The notes under the pieces: model-generated | Database searches by the model: none | What the model was told of the DNA's origin: nothing | What the model saw: only the letters and a program-made list of their open reading frames with translations | Source: an uncultured Oscillospiraceae bacterium | GTDB taxonomy: Bacteria > Bacillota > Clostridia > Oscillospirales > Oscillospiraceae | Assembly (NCBI GenBank): GCA_900762005.1 | Contig: CAAFEV010000227.1 | Location: 1 to 21,069 of the forward strand | DNA length: 21,069 nt | Direction: 5' to 3' | Part shown: positions 1 through 7,539 of the stretch, piece by piece | Layout: each line of letters begins with the position of its first letter | How positions within the stretch are numbered: position 1 is the first letter of the stretch | Translations under genes and position numbers: made by a program

Positions 1-16
1 ACGGAGGCTTCCACTC

Positions 17-1240
17 ATGCACGATTATAAAAAGAAGGCGTCTCTTTTCCTCGTCAGTCAGGCAATCACCCTGTTCGGCTCATCCGTCGTCCAGTTCGCA
101 ATCATCTGGTTTGTCACCCTGGAAACCTCCTCCGGTGCATGGGTATCGGCACTGACCGTTGCAGCTTATGTACCGCAGTTTATCATTTCCATGTTCGCGG
201 GTATCTGGGCAGACCGCTATCCGAAAAAGCGTCTGATTATTCTCTCGGATGCCATGATTGCCGCCGCAACGCTGCTGCTGGTATGCGCATTGCCCTTTAT
301 CGGAAGCGGAACTCCGCTGCTGCTGTCCCTGGTGCTCATTTCCGTTGTCCGCTCTGTCGGTACGGGCATTCAGACCCCCGCAGTCAACTCAGTCATTCCG
401 CAGCTCGTCCCCGACGACAAGCTCATGCGCTTTAACGGCATCAACTCCACCATTCAGTCTCTGGTGCAGTTTGCCGCCCCCGCTGCCGCAGGCGCGGTTT
501 TGTCCTTCAGCACCCTCAGCGCAACCCTGCTCATCGACATCGCCACAGCTGCCGTCGGTATCGGTATCCTTGCCGCAGTCGCCATTCCGTTTACCAAGCC
601 CGAGGGTACGCCCTCCATGCTCGCGGACATGAAAGCAGGCTTTCACTATGCCACAAAGGAGAGCTTCAGCGGTCAGCTTCTGCTCATTTTCGGCTTGTTC
701 ATCTTTCTGTGCGTTCCCGCCGGTTTTCTGGCAGCCCTGTTTGTCAGCCGCTATTACGGCGACACTTATTGGTATCTGACGCTCGTTGAGGTCATCGGCT
801 TTATCGGCATGGCGGGCGGCGGCATTCTGATTGGCGCGTGGGGCGGCTTTAAAAACCGCATGAAAACCCTGTTGACCGGTCTGGTCATCTTCGGCACACT
901 GGCAATCGGCATGGGCATTGTCAAGAGCTTTCCCGTGTATCTTGTCTTAATGGCACTCTACGGCGTTGGACTGACCATGGTGCAAACCGCTGCGACCACG
1001 CTGCTGCAGGAGACGGTTTCCCCGGAGATGCTCGGTCGGGTTTTCGGCCTGTTCGGAGCGATGTACTCCGGCTTTCTGCCCCTCGGTATGGTGGTATTCG
1101 GCCCCCTGTCCGATATCGTCTCTATGCGTTTTCTGATGATACTCTCCGGTGTGCTCCTGCTTGCCATGGCGGTTTTTGTGCTCTGCAACCGCCGGCTCTA
1201 TCTGCACGGCATCACCAAATCCCCCGGCAACGATGCCTGA
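17..1240 (+). CDS. MFS-family efflux transporter
   Basis: This encodes a 407-residue integral membrane protein of the major facilitator superfamily, probably a 12-helix proton-coupled exporter in the cytoplasmic membrane. The classical motif A between helices 2 and 3 is visible as GIWADRYPKKR at about residues 62-72, and hydrophobic segments run the full length. The length is normal for the family. GGAGG at 3-7, ten bases before the ATG, supports the start. It resembles the macrolide-efflux-like (MefA-like) MFS branch common in Bacillota, but the substrate cannot be read from the sequence. A ribokinase-family gene follows after 66 bases and may be co-transcribed. The gene looks intact. Confidence 0.95.
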   Translation: MHDYKKKASLFLVSQAITLFGSSVVQFAIIWFVTLETSSGAWVSALTVAAYVPQFIISMFAGIWADRYPKKRLIILSDAMIAAATLLLVCALPFIGSGTPLLLSLVLISVVRSVGTGIQTPAVNSVIPQLVPDDKLMRFNGINSTIQSLVQFAAPAAAGAVLSFSTLSATLLIDIATAAVGIGILAAVAIPFTKPEGTPSMLADMKAGFHYATKESFSGQLLLIFGLFIFLCVPAGFLAALFVSRYYGDTYWYLTLVEVIGFIGMAGGGILIGAWGGFKNRMKTLLTGLVIFGTLAIGMGIVKSFPVYLVLMALYGVGLTMVQTAATTLLQETVSPEMLGRVFGLFGAMYSGFLPLGMVVFGPLSDIVSMRFLMILSGVLLLAMAVFVLCNRRLYLHGITKSPGNDA

Positions 1241-1295
1241 TTCACCTTGAAATTCTCTAATGAGAAAAAAGCAAAAACGTCAATTCTATTCTCCC

Positions 1296-1300
1296 GGAGG
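1296..1300 (+). promoter_or_regulatory. Ribosome binding site fixing the ribokinase start
   Basis: GGAGG lies six bases before the ATG at 1307. This supports 1307 rather than the in-frame upstream ATG at 1247, whose extra 20 residues are lysine-rich and unlike the N terminus of the family. Confidence 0.85.
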
Positions 1301-1306
1301 ACACAA

Positions 1307-2197
1307 ATGAAGCTGTTGAATTTCGGTTCTCTGAACATTGACCGCGTTTTTTCCGTCACACAGATTGCACAGCCCGGGCAGACCGTCTCCGCAACCGCCG
1401 TTGCGCAGAATCCGGGCGGCAAGGGACTTAATCAAAGCCTCGCGCTGGCACGCGCCGGCACACCGGTGTTTCATGCGGGCAATATCGGCACGGACGGGCT
1501 TTGGCTGCGCGCTCTGTTAGAGCAAAATGCCGTCGATTGCCGTTTTGTGCAGACGCTGGACGCAGGCACCGGCTCCGCCTTTATCCAGGTAGAAAACAGC
1601 GGACAAAACTGCATCGTCTTAGACGGCGGTGCAAATCAAAAAAACACCCCCGCGTTTTGCAGAAAAGTGCTCGCAGCGTTCGGCAGGGGTGATTACTTAC
1701 TGCTGCAAAATGAAATCAACTGCCTGGATTTTCTGATTGACCTCGCACACGAAAAGCAGATGCATATTCTCCTCAACCCATCTCCGATGAACGGCGCGCT
1801 CACCGCCTGTGACTTATCAAAAATTTCTCTTTTTCTCCTCAACGAGGACGAGGGGCGACAGCTCACCGGCGAAGCCGCTGCGGACGCGATTCTTGACGCG
1901 ATGTGCAGCAAATACCCGAACGCGGCAACCGTGCTGACCTTAGGCGGGGACGGCTGCATTTACCGCGACAGGAATCAAACGCTGCGGCAAAACGCTTTCC
2001 ATGTCAACGCCGTTGACACCACCGCCGCAGGCGATACCTTTACCGGCTTCTTTCTCGCCGCCTACACCGCAGGCGAGCCAATCCGGGAGTGCCTTTGCAG
2101 AGCCTCCGCCGCAGCGGCAATCGCCGTCACGCGCAGCGGTGCGGCGTCCTCTATTCCCACACTTTCCGAGGTGTCGGCCTTTCCTGCCGCAGAATGA
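1307..2197 (+). CDS. rbsK: Ribokinase (PfkB-family carbohydrate kinase)
   Basis: This 296-residue cytoplasmic kinase of the PfkB/ribokinase family most likely phosphorylates ribose or a similar sugar with ATP. The N-terminal sugar-binding segment reads NFGSLNID (residues 5-12), followed by NPGGKGLNQSLA at about 36-46, the first family signature. QNEI in mid-protein matches the ribokinase pattern. The second signature, DTTAAGDTFTGFF near residues 237-249, carries the catalytic base Asp243 in AAGD. The length fits ribokinases of about 300 residues. The ATG at 1307 is chosen because of the GGAGG before it. No sugar ABC transporter or lac-type repressor is adjacent, so the physiological substrate stays open; other PfkB sugar kinases are possible. 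Confidence 0.93.
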   Translation: MKLLNFGSLNIDRVFSVTQIAQPGQTVSATAVAQNPGGKGLNQSLALARAGTPVFHAGNIGTDGLWLRALLEQNAVDCRFVQTLDAGTGSAFIQVENSGQNCIVLDGGANQKNTPAFCRKVLAAFGRGDYLLLQNEINCLDFLIDLAHEKQMHILLNPSPMNGALTACDLSKISLFLLNEDEGRQLTGEAAADAILDAMCSKYPNAATVLTLGGDGCIYRDRNQTLRQNAFHVNAVDTTAAGDTFTGFFLAAYTAGEPIRECLCRASAAAAIAVTRSGAASSIPTLSEVSAFPAAE

Positions 2198-2229
2198 TCT
2201 TTATGCACTATTTGAAAGAAGGTACTTAT

Positions 2230-2673
2230 ATGAAAATTTCCGAAATGACCATTGCGGAGGTCGATACGGTTCTTCCTCTTTACATCGACCAATACAACAA
2301 TTACGAGGATAGCTGCTGGACAAAGGAAACCGCAGGCAAGCGCATCCGTCAGGTGCTGAACACCGACGATTCCTTTTCCCTCATCATGAGAGATGACAAC
2401 GGCAATGCCGTCGGCTTTGTCATGGGATACTTCAAGCAGTACGATGACCTTGTCGCCTACACGCTCGACGAAATCGTTGTCGCCCACAGTCAGCAGGGCA
2501 AGGGCTACGGAACTGCTTTAATGCAGGAGCTGGAGAAGAACGTGCGCGAAAAGGGAGCCGCCGGTATGGAGCTGCAATCCGTCAACGACAATCCGCACGA
2601 GCGGTTTTATGACCGCGCAGGCTTCAAAACCTCTTCAAGCTTCGTCGGTAAATGCAAGTGGTTCTATTTTTAA
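2230..2673 (+). CDS. GNAT-family N-acetyltransferase
   Basis: This 147-residue protein is a single GNAT domain that would transfer an acetyl group from acetyl-CoA to an amine. The acetyl-CoA-binding motif A is seen as QQGKGYG at residues 88-94, preceded by the strand EIVVAH. The C-terminal NDNPHERFYDRAGF is the usual motif B region, where Tyr often helps catalysis. The start is the ATG at 2230, with GAAGG seven bases before it. An upstream in-frame extension would overlap the ribokinase gene and has no support. It begins 32 bases after the ribokinase stop and is followed by a strong terminator, so it is probably the last gene of the plus-strand unit. The substrate is unknown. Confidence 0.92.
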   Translation: MKISEMTIAEVDTVLPLYIDQYNNYEDSCWTKETAGKRIRQVLNTDDSFSLIMRDDNGNAVGFVMGYFKQYDDLVAYTLDEIVVAHSQQGKGYGTALMQELEKNVREKGAAGMELQSVNDNPHERFYDRAGFKTSSSFVGKCKWFYF

Positions 2674-2702
2674 CAGAGAAAACCTATGTAATAAAATAAG
2701 CA

Positions 2703-2740
2703 TACGCTGCTGCCGAGGTTCGGCAGCAGCGTAGTTTTTT
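2703..2740 (+). terminator. Intrinsic terminator, perhaps acting on both strands
   Basis: A perfect 14-bp inverted repeat (2703-2716 with 2720-2733) is followed by six T at 2735-2740, 29 bases after the GNAT stop. This is a textbook Rho-independent terminator for the plus strand. On the minus strand the same hairpin is followed by a T-rich but interrupted run (2690-2702), so it may also stop transcripts arriving from the polysaccharide operon and NYN gene. Confidence 0.92.
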
Positions 2741-2822
2741 GTATGATATGAATTTGTCGGGCAGCTCCCGCACCGGGCGGTGTTTTCCGGCGAGGAAACG
2801 CCGTTGAACGGGTATACTCTCG

Positions 2823-3590
2823 TTACTTTCCGGACGGTTTGCACTTATAGGCAATAATTTTGACGGTGCCCTTGCCCTTGTATTTTTTTACCTCATACCG
2901 ATGCGGGAAAGCATAGATAAGCTGGGTGAGCTTGGAATAGCCGTAAGAGCGCACGTCAAAGTCCGGCTTTGCGCGTTTGATATAGGTTCCGGCAGAGCTG
3001 ATGTTGACGTACTCGTCCTCGTCCTGATAGGTCTCCCACGCCTTGTGCAGAAGTCCGTGGATGATTTTCATATCCGCACGGCTGATGGGCGTCGAGGGTT
3101 CCTTCTCTTCTGTCTGCGGCAGCCCGGGCTGCTCCTCCGGCTCGGCAGGCTGGCTGCTCTCCAGATTTTCCAGATAGATGAATTCGTCGCAGGAATTACG
3201 GAAGGACTCCGGCGTTTTCAGCTCGCCCACGCCCATGACGTAAACGCCGGATTCGTGGAGTTTGATGGACAGGGGCGTATAGTCGCTGTCGCTTGCGACA
3301 ATGACAAACGCATCGTAAATCGAGCTGTTCAAAAGCTCGATGGCATCAATCACAAGTGCCATATCCGTGGCATTTTTGCCGGAAACATAGTCAAACTGCT
3401 GTTCCGCCTTGATTGCCAAGCGTTTAATCTCGTCCTCCCAGTTTTTCAGCGTGTCCTTTTTCCAGTTGCCGTAGGCGCGCTTGACCACGATTCTGCCATG
3501 GGTCGAAACCTCCTGCATGACCAGCTCCAGTTTTTTTAACTGGGTGTTGTCCGCATCAACCAGGACAACGATTTTTTCTAATGTATTCAT
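2823..3590 (-). CDS. NYN-domain (PIN-like RNase fold) protein with C-terminal OST-HTH/LOTUS domain
   Basis: This 255-residue cytoplasmic protein has two parts. Residues 1-140 form an NYN/LabA-like PIN-fold domain with the expected acidic metal-site residues: Asp12 and Asp14 in VDADNT, Asp76 in ATDM, and Asp101 and Asp103 in ASDSDYTPL. A Pro/Glu-rich linker (about 145-165) leads to a C-terminal OST-HTH/LOTUS-like domain (about 168-250) with the typical GYSKLTQLIYAFPHRYEV ending. NYN domains are predicted ribonucleases and LOTUS domains bind RNA, so a role in RNA processing or decay is likely but the target is unknown. AAAGGA at 3598-3603 supports the ATG. It lies 63 bases downstream of the polysaccharide operon on the same strand and may share its transcript. 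Confidence 0.93.
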   Translation of the reverse strand: MNTLEKIVVLVDADNTQLKKLELVMQEVSTHGRIVVKRAYGNWKKDTLKNWEDEIKRLAIKAEQQFDYVSGKNATDMALVIDAIELLNSSIYDAFVIVASDSDYTPLSIKLHESGVYVMGVGELKTPESFRNSCDEFIYLENLESSQPAEPEEQPGLPQTEEKEPSTPISRADMKIIHGLLHKAWETYQDEDEYVNISSAGTYIKRAKPDFDVRSYGYSKLTQLIYAFPHRYEVKKYKGKGTVKIIAYKCKPSGK

Positions 3591-3653
3591 GAAACAGTCC
3601 TTTCCATTCGCCTCCGGCGGTTATCCCGTTTTCCTGCGTTCTCCGGTCGGGGG

Positions 3654-5099
3654 TCAGTCGATGTCGCGGATAATCTCCTCGGGGGGAGCATCAAGCACAG
3701 ACGGGGCGCGGAGAATCTTGCGGAAGTATTTCAGCACGGTGGCATAGTAGAAGCCGTCTGTTGTGCGCTCGTCGCAGTTCATAACGTAATCCACATAGCG
3801 GCGCGTGACGGGCTTGCCGTCCGCATCAAGCTCGATTTTGCGGTATTTCCTGCCGACGGCTACAAAAACCGGTAGATTGCCGAAATTATACAGATGGTGC
3901 GTAACGGGCGGGATGCCGAGAGAGCCCATTGAGGTGAAGATGACCGAGCCGTGGAAGGGGCTCAGCTCCGTGAGAAAGCGCGGCAGCTTGCCAAAATAGT
4001 CGGCAACCTTGAGGCACCAGACAACAAACTTTAAAATTAGGCCGGGGATGCTCGCAAAGAGGGCGGCGATGCTGTCAAAGCTGCTGTCAAGCGGGGTGTT
4101 TTTAACCTCGTCAACCACCTTATTGAGCTTGTGATAGACATCCTCGGCGGTGTCGCTCGTCGTCAGATGCAGATTAATCATGGTATCGGGCGCATCGGTG
4201 GACATATCCTTTTTGACCGCCATGACAAATTCGATATCCTCATCGCGCTGATAAACGCGCTGACCGGAAAAAAAGCGGTTGCAGGCGGGGTACTTCGCAA
4301 TACAACGGACATAGGCGGCAAGAAACACATGGAATACGCCGAAGCCATCCAAGCCCTCGGCACGCTTTTTATGGACATAGCGTTCCACCGCGCTGATTTC
4401 GACGCTGTCGTGAATGTTGTTACAGGCATCGTTACGGTCGGGCATGATATAGCCCGCGACAACCGACATTCCGTCGATGCTGCGCACCCGTCTGCCGTCC
4501 CTGCGGTCGCCCCATGTCGGGTGATACTTCCCGTCGGCAAAGGGACGCACGGCAAGGCTCATGATATACAGCGAGCCGACAAAGGCAAGATTCGCAATTT
4601 TGTCAAGCAGATACCATGTTTCTTTCACTTGAGGGTACTCGCGGATAAAATCATAGCACAGCACCGCAAGCGGCAGAAACGTCAGCACGGTCAGGACAAT
4701 CGGGTACTTAATTCTTCCGGTCATAATCAGACGGTAAACGACATAGAAAGCGAGATACAGCAGCCAGCACGCCAGCACATAGCGTGTGTACTGAAACAGC
4801 TCATAGCCGCCGTGCAGGTGAAAGTTGAGCGCAATCTGTCCGAAGTAGACACAGCCCCAGAATACGGCGCGGGTGGTGCGGAAAAGCTCCCTGTCGCCTT
4901 GCAGCAGCAGACGCAGACCGAAGCCGAGCCCGACTGCCATCGGCAGCACTTTCTGGAACCAGACGTTGACTGCGGAAATTTCCTTCGCTTCGCCGAAGCA
5001 GAGCGCAAGAATTTGCAGCACGACCGAGCTGAAGGCGAGAATTGCCGCAATCCATGTAAAGCCGTTTTTGCGGCTTGCGTAAAAGCGCGTGTATCTCAT
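3654..5099 (-). CDS. Membrane-anchored protein with E2/CAT-type acyltransferase domain, His replaced by Glu
   Basis: This 481-residue protein combines about six membrane segments (residues 1-200) with a C-terminal domain like the 2-oxo acid dehydrogenase E2/chloramphenicol acetyltransferase catalytic fold, from about residue 210 (WGDRRDGRRV) to the end. No lipoyl or E1/E3-binding domain is present, so it is not part of a dehydrogenase complex. The canonical DHRxxDG motif reads CDERTTDG (residues 442-449): the catalytic His is Glu444, while Arg445, Asp448 and Gly449 remain. The start is the ATG at 5099, overlapping the capG stop as ATGA and preceded by GGAGGA at 5106-5111. As last gene of the polysaccharide operon it may acylate the glycan, or it may have lost catalysis and bind a ligand. 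Function is inferred from fold and context only. Confidence 0.88.
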   Translation of the reverse strand: MRYTRFYASRKNGFTWIAAILAFSSVVLQILALCFGEAKEISAVNVWFQKVLPMAVGLGFGLRLLLQGDRELFRTTRAVFWGCVYFGQIALNFHLHGGYELFQYTRYVLACWLLYLAFYVVYRLIMTGRIKYPIVLTVLTFLPLAVLCYDFIREYPQVKETWYLLDKIANLAFVGSLYIMSLAVRPFADGKYHPTWGDRRDGRRVRSIDGMSVVAGYIMPDRNDACNNIHDSVEISAVERYVHKKRAEGLDGFGVFHVFLAAYVRCIAKYPACNRFFSGQRVYQRDEDIEFVMAVKKDMSTDAPDTMINLHLTTSDTAEDVYHKLNKVVDEVKNTPLDSSFDSIAALFASIPGLILKFVVWCLKVADYFGKLPRFLTELSPFHGSVIFTSMGSLGIPPVTHHLYNFGNLPVFVAVGRKYRKIELDADGKPVTRRYVDYVMNCDERTTDGFYYATVLKYFRKILRAPSVLDAPPEEIIRDID

Positions 5100-6259
5100 T
5101 TTGTTTCCTCCTTTTTGCTGCTCTTTCTCCATACCGTGCGGTTGACCACATCGGTATAGGATTGAATCAGCGTGACAACCTTTGTTGATACGTTTGTATC
5201 CGTGTAATCCGGCACCGGGGTGCCGTAATCACCGTTCCGGTGCAGGGTCACCGCCGTCTGCGTCGCTTGCAGCACCTGTTCGGCCGTAATGCCGGCAAGG
5301 ACGAAATTGCCCTTGTCGAGTGCTTCGGGACGTTCGGTACTCGTGCGGATGCAGACCGCCGGGAAGGGCGTTCCCGCCGCGAGAAAGAAGCTCGCCTCCT
5401 CCGGCAGAGTGCCGCTGTCGGAAATGACCGCAAAGGCATTTTTTTGCAGGCAGTTGTAATCATGAAAGCCGAGCGGCTTGCTGCGCCTCACCCGTGAATC
5501 GAAAACAAAACCGCGCTGCCCGATGTATTTTTCGCTGCGCGGATGGCAGGAATAGAAAATTGGCAGATCATACCGCTGTGCCAGCGCATTGACCGCATTC
5601 ATCAGGCTGAAAAAGTGCTCTTCATTGTCGATGTTCTCCTCACGGTGGGCAGAGAGCAGCAGATACTTCCCCTTTTCCAAGCCGAGCCGCTTTAGCACAT
5701 CAGAGGCTTCAATTTGCGGCAGGCTCGCAGACAGCACCTCCGCCATGGGTGAGCCGACAACGTAGGTACGCTCCTTCGGCAGTCCCTCGGCATTCAGATA
5801 GCGGCGGGCGTGCTCACTGTAGCACAGATTAACATCGGCAATATGGTCAACAATGCGGCGGTTCGTCTCCTCCGGCAGACACTCGTCAAAGCAGCGGTTG
5901 CCCGCCTCCATATGAAAAATCGGGATGTGCAGCCGCTTCGCCGCAATCGCGGAGAGGCAGGAATTCGTATCGCCCAGAATCAGCAGAGCATCGGGCCGCT
6001 CCCGGCACATCAGGGTGTAGGCTTTCGCAATGATGTTGCCGATGGTCTGCCCCAAATCCGCACCCGCCGCGTCCAGATAGACATCCGGCGCACGCAGCGA
6101 CAAATCCTCAAAAAAAATCCGGCTCAGCTCATAAGCATAGTTTTGCCCGGTGTGGACGAGAATTTGCTCAAAATAACGGTCACATTTGCGAATGACGGCG
6201 GAAAGACGGATAATCTCCGGTCTGGTCCCGACGATGGTCATCAGCTTCAGCTTTTTCAT
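5096..6259 (-). CDS. capG: UDP-N-acetyl-L-fucosamine synthase (CapG/FnlC/WbjD-type 2-epimerase)
   Basis: This 387-residue cytoplasmic enzyme of the UDP-GlcNAc 2-epimerase fold would perform the last step to UDP-L-FucNAc, a C2 epimerisation. The N-terminal GTRPE (residues 11-15) is the general family motif. The FnlC/CapG subgroup is indicated by HTGQNY (36-41), LILGDTNS (93-100) and HMEAGNRCFDECLPEETNRR (116-135), where classical WecB has GDTTT-like and HVEAGLR motifs. Putative catalytic residues Asp97, Glu118, Glu130/131 and His205 are present. GGAGGTG at 6264-6270, inside the end of capF, sets the ATG at 6259, one base after the capF stop. CapE and CapF in the same operon strongly support this role over UDP-ManNAc synthesis. 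Confidence 0.93.
   Translation of the reverse strand: MKKLKLMTIVGTRPEIIRLSAVIRKCDRYFEQILVHTGQNYAYELSRIFFEDLSLRAPDVYLDAAGADLGQTIGNIIAKAYTLMCRERPDALLILGDTNSCLSAIAAKRLHIPIFHMEAGNRCFDECLPEETNRRIVDHIADVNLCYSEHARRYLNAEGLPKERTYVVGSPMAEVLSASLPQIEASDVLKRLGLEKGKYLLLSAHREENIDNEEHFFSLMNAVNALAQRYDLPIFYSCHPRSEKYIGQRGFVFDSRVRRSKPLGFHDYNCLQKNAFAVISDSGTLPEEASFFLAAGTPFPAVCIRTSTERPEALDKGNFVLAGITAEQVLQATQTAVTLHRNGDYGTPVPDYTDTNVSTKVVTLIQSYTDVVNRTVWRKSSKKEETK
5106..5111 (-). promoter_or_regulatory. Ribosome binding site of the E2-fold membrane protein
   Basis: GGAGGA on the minus strand lies six bases before the ATG at 5099, inside the last codons of capG. It selects the ATG at 5099 over the upstream in-frame codon at 5132 and implies translational coupling with capG. 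Confidence 0.8.
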
Positions 6260-6260
6260 C

Positions 6261-7403
6261 TCACACCTCCAAAAAATAGGTATCGGGCTTTTCGGGACGG
6301 AAGCACTCACTTGCCCACATCAGGGTCACCAAATCGCCTTCGCCGATGTTGACAATGCTGTGCGTATAGCCCGTCGGGATATCTACGACCGTCGGCTTTT
6401 CGCCGCTGACGCGATAGGTAATTACCTCGTCGGCATCGATGCGGCGGAAGCGAATTTCAGCCTGTCCGCTGACGACGAGAAACTTCTCGTTTTTCGTATG
6501 GTGCCAGTGATTGCCCTTGGTAACGCCGGGGTGCGAGACATTCACGCTGACCTGTCCGCTGTCCGCCGAGCGCAGAAACTCGGTAAAGCTGCCGCGCTCG
6601 TCGCTGTGCGGCTGCAGGGGGTAGGCAAAGGCATCCGTCGGCAGATAGGAAAGATAGGTCGCCCACAGCTTTGCGGTCAGGGCATCACCCACCGGCGGCA
6701 CCGCAAGCGTTTTTCGCGCCTGCGCAAAGCCGCGCAGACGGTCGGCAAGTGCGCCGAGGGTAATTTCATGCGTCATCGGCACGGTGCAAAAATCACCCTG
6801 CCGATGCGGCTCTCCCCGCATTGCGCCGATAATCTCCGCCACCGCGTCATCAATGTAGCACAGCTTCAGTACCGCTGACGGGTCATTGACCCGAATCGGT
6901 TCGCCGCGGGCGATGCTATGGCAGAAGGTCGCCACAACGGAGTTATAATGCGGGCGGCACCATTTGCCGAACAGATTTGCAAAACGGTAAATCATCACGT
7001 TCGCGCCGGTTTGCGCGGCATAGTCGCGCACAAGCCGCTCGCCTGCCAGCTTGCTTTTGCCGTAGGGATTATCCAGCACCGCCTGCACAGACGAGCTGAA
7101 CAGCACGGGGCAGGTATTCTGCGCCGCCCGGAGCGCGTTCAGCAGCGTTTGCGTAAACTCACAGTTGCCTTGCCGGAATTCCTCCTCGTGCTGCGGACGG
7201 TTTACGCCCGCCAGATGCACAACAAAATCCGCCTCCGCGCACCATGCGGCAAGCTGCTGCGGCGTACCGTCCGCGTCGTATTCCCGGACAGTCGGCGGCG
7301 CAGGCAGGTTGAAGGAGGTATCCTTGCCCTGCGCAATGGCTTGCAGCGTTGCACAGAGATTTTTCCCGACAAAGCCCTTTGCTCCGGTTACCAGTATGTT
7401 CAT
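6261..7403 (-). CDS. capF: UDP-2-acetamido-2,6-dideoxy-hexulose reductase with cupin domain (CapF/FnlB/WbjC)
   Basis: This 380-residue protein has an N-terminal extended short-chain dehydrogenase (GAKGFVG nucleotide-binding loop at about residues 7-13, SSSVQ near 102, and YGKSK, the YxxxK catalytic pair, near 113-117) and a C-terminal cupin from about residue 255, with the metal-ligand cluster GNHWHHTKNEKF near 296-307. This two-domain layout is specific to CapF-type enzymes, which act on the CapE product before CapG in UDP-L-FucNAc synthesis. The ATG at 7403 begins the MNILVTG dinucleotide-binding strand and is preceded by AAGGAAGGG; further upstream in-frame sequence is not protein-like. 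It is separated from the upstream gene by 136 bases, an unusual gap here. Confidence 0.94.
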   Translation of the reverse strand: MNILVTGAKGFVGKNLCATLQAIAQGKDTSFNLPAPPTVREYDADGTPQQLAAWCAEADFVVHLAGVNRPQHEEEFRQGNCEFTQTLLNALRAAQNTCPVLFSSSVQAVLDNPYGKSKLAGERLVRDYAAQTGANVMIYRFANLFGKWCRPHYNSVVATFCHSIARGEPIRVNDPSAVLKLCYIDDAVAEIIGAMRGEPHRQGDFCTVPMTHEITLGALADRLRGFAQARKTLAVPPVGDALTAKLWATYLSYLPTDAFAYPLQPHSDERGSFTEFLRSADSGQVSVNVSHPGVTKGNHWHHTKNEKFLVVSGQAEIRFRRIDADEVITYRVSGEKPTVVDIPTGYTHSIVNIGEGDLVTLMWASECFRPEKPDTYFLEV

Positions 7404-7503
7404 CGTTATGACCCTTCCTTTCCGCTGCACTGCAAGGCACAAAAGACCATGAAAAGGAACGGTCATAGAGTACCATGTTTTCGGTTGCCGCTTTCGCGGT
7501 GAG

Positions 7504-7534
7504 AAAAACGGCGCAGAGCAGCTGCGGCTTGCGC
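7504..7534 (-). terminator. Possible weak terminator or attenuator
   Basis: Six bases after the stop of the nucleotidyltransferase gene, an imperfect hairpin (five-pair GCGCA/TGCGC base, 7511-7534, with inner AGC/GCT) is followed on the minus strand by CG and five T (7504-7508). A second small stem with a GAAA loop lies at 7488-7499. The stem is short and bulged, so a partial attenuator is as likely as a real terminator. Confidence 0.3.
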
Positions 7535-7539
7535 TTGTC

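Noticed and set aside
17..1240. Antibiotic-resistance efflux gene
   Set aside because: The MFS fold is clear and MefA-like proteins are relatives, but nothing in the sequence shows drug specificity and no resistance or mobile context is present.
1241..1306. Promoter before the ribokinase gene
   Set aside because: A TTGAAA-like box is present but no -10 box at suitable spacing; co-transcription with the MFS gene is as likely.
2901..3539. Open frame of 212 codons on the plus strand
   Set aside because: It is the complement of the NYN/OST-HTH gene, which has conserved active-site residues and a proper start.
3654..5099. E2 subunit of a 2-oxo acid dehydrogenase complex
   Set aside because: There is no lipoyl or peripheral-subunit-binding domain, no E1 or E3 genes nearby, and the N terminus is membrane-spanning.
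4131..5159. Long open frame (342 codons) on the plus strand
   Set aside because: It is antisense to the membrane E2-fold gene and the end of capG; its translation shows no domain and is rich in His, Gln and Arg, as expected from the GC-rich complement.
5096..6259. Reading as a plain UDP-GlcNAc 2-epimerase (WecB) for ManNAc or teichoic acid linkage
   Set aside because: The GDTNS and HMEAGNRCFD motifs and the capE/capF neighbours fit the CapG/FnlC subgroup better.
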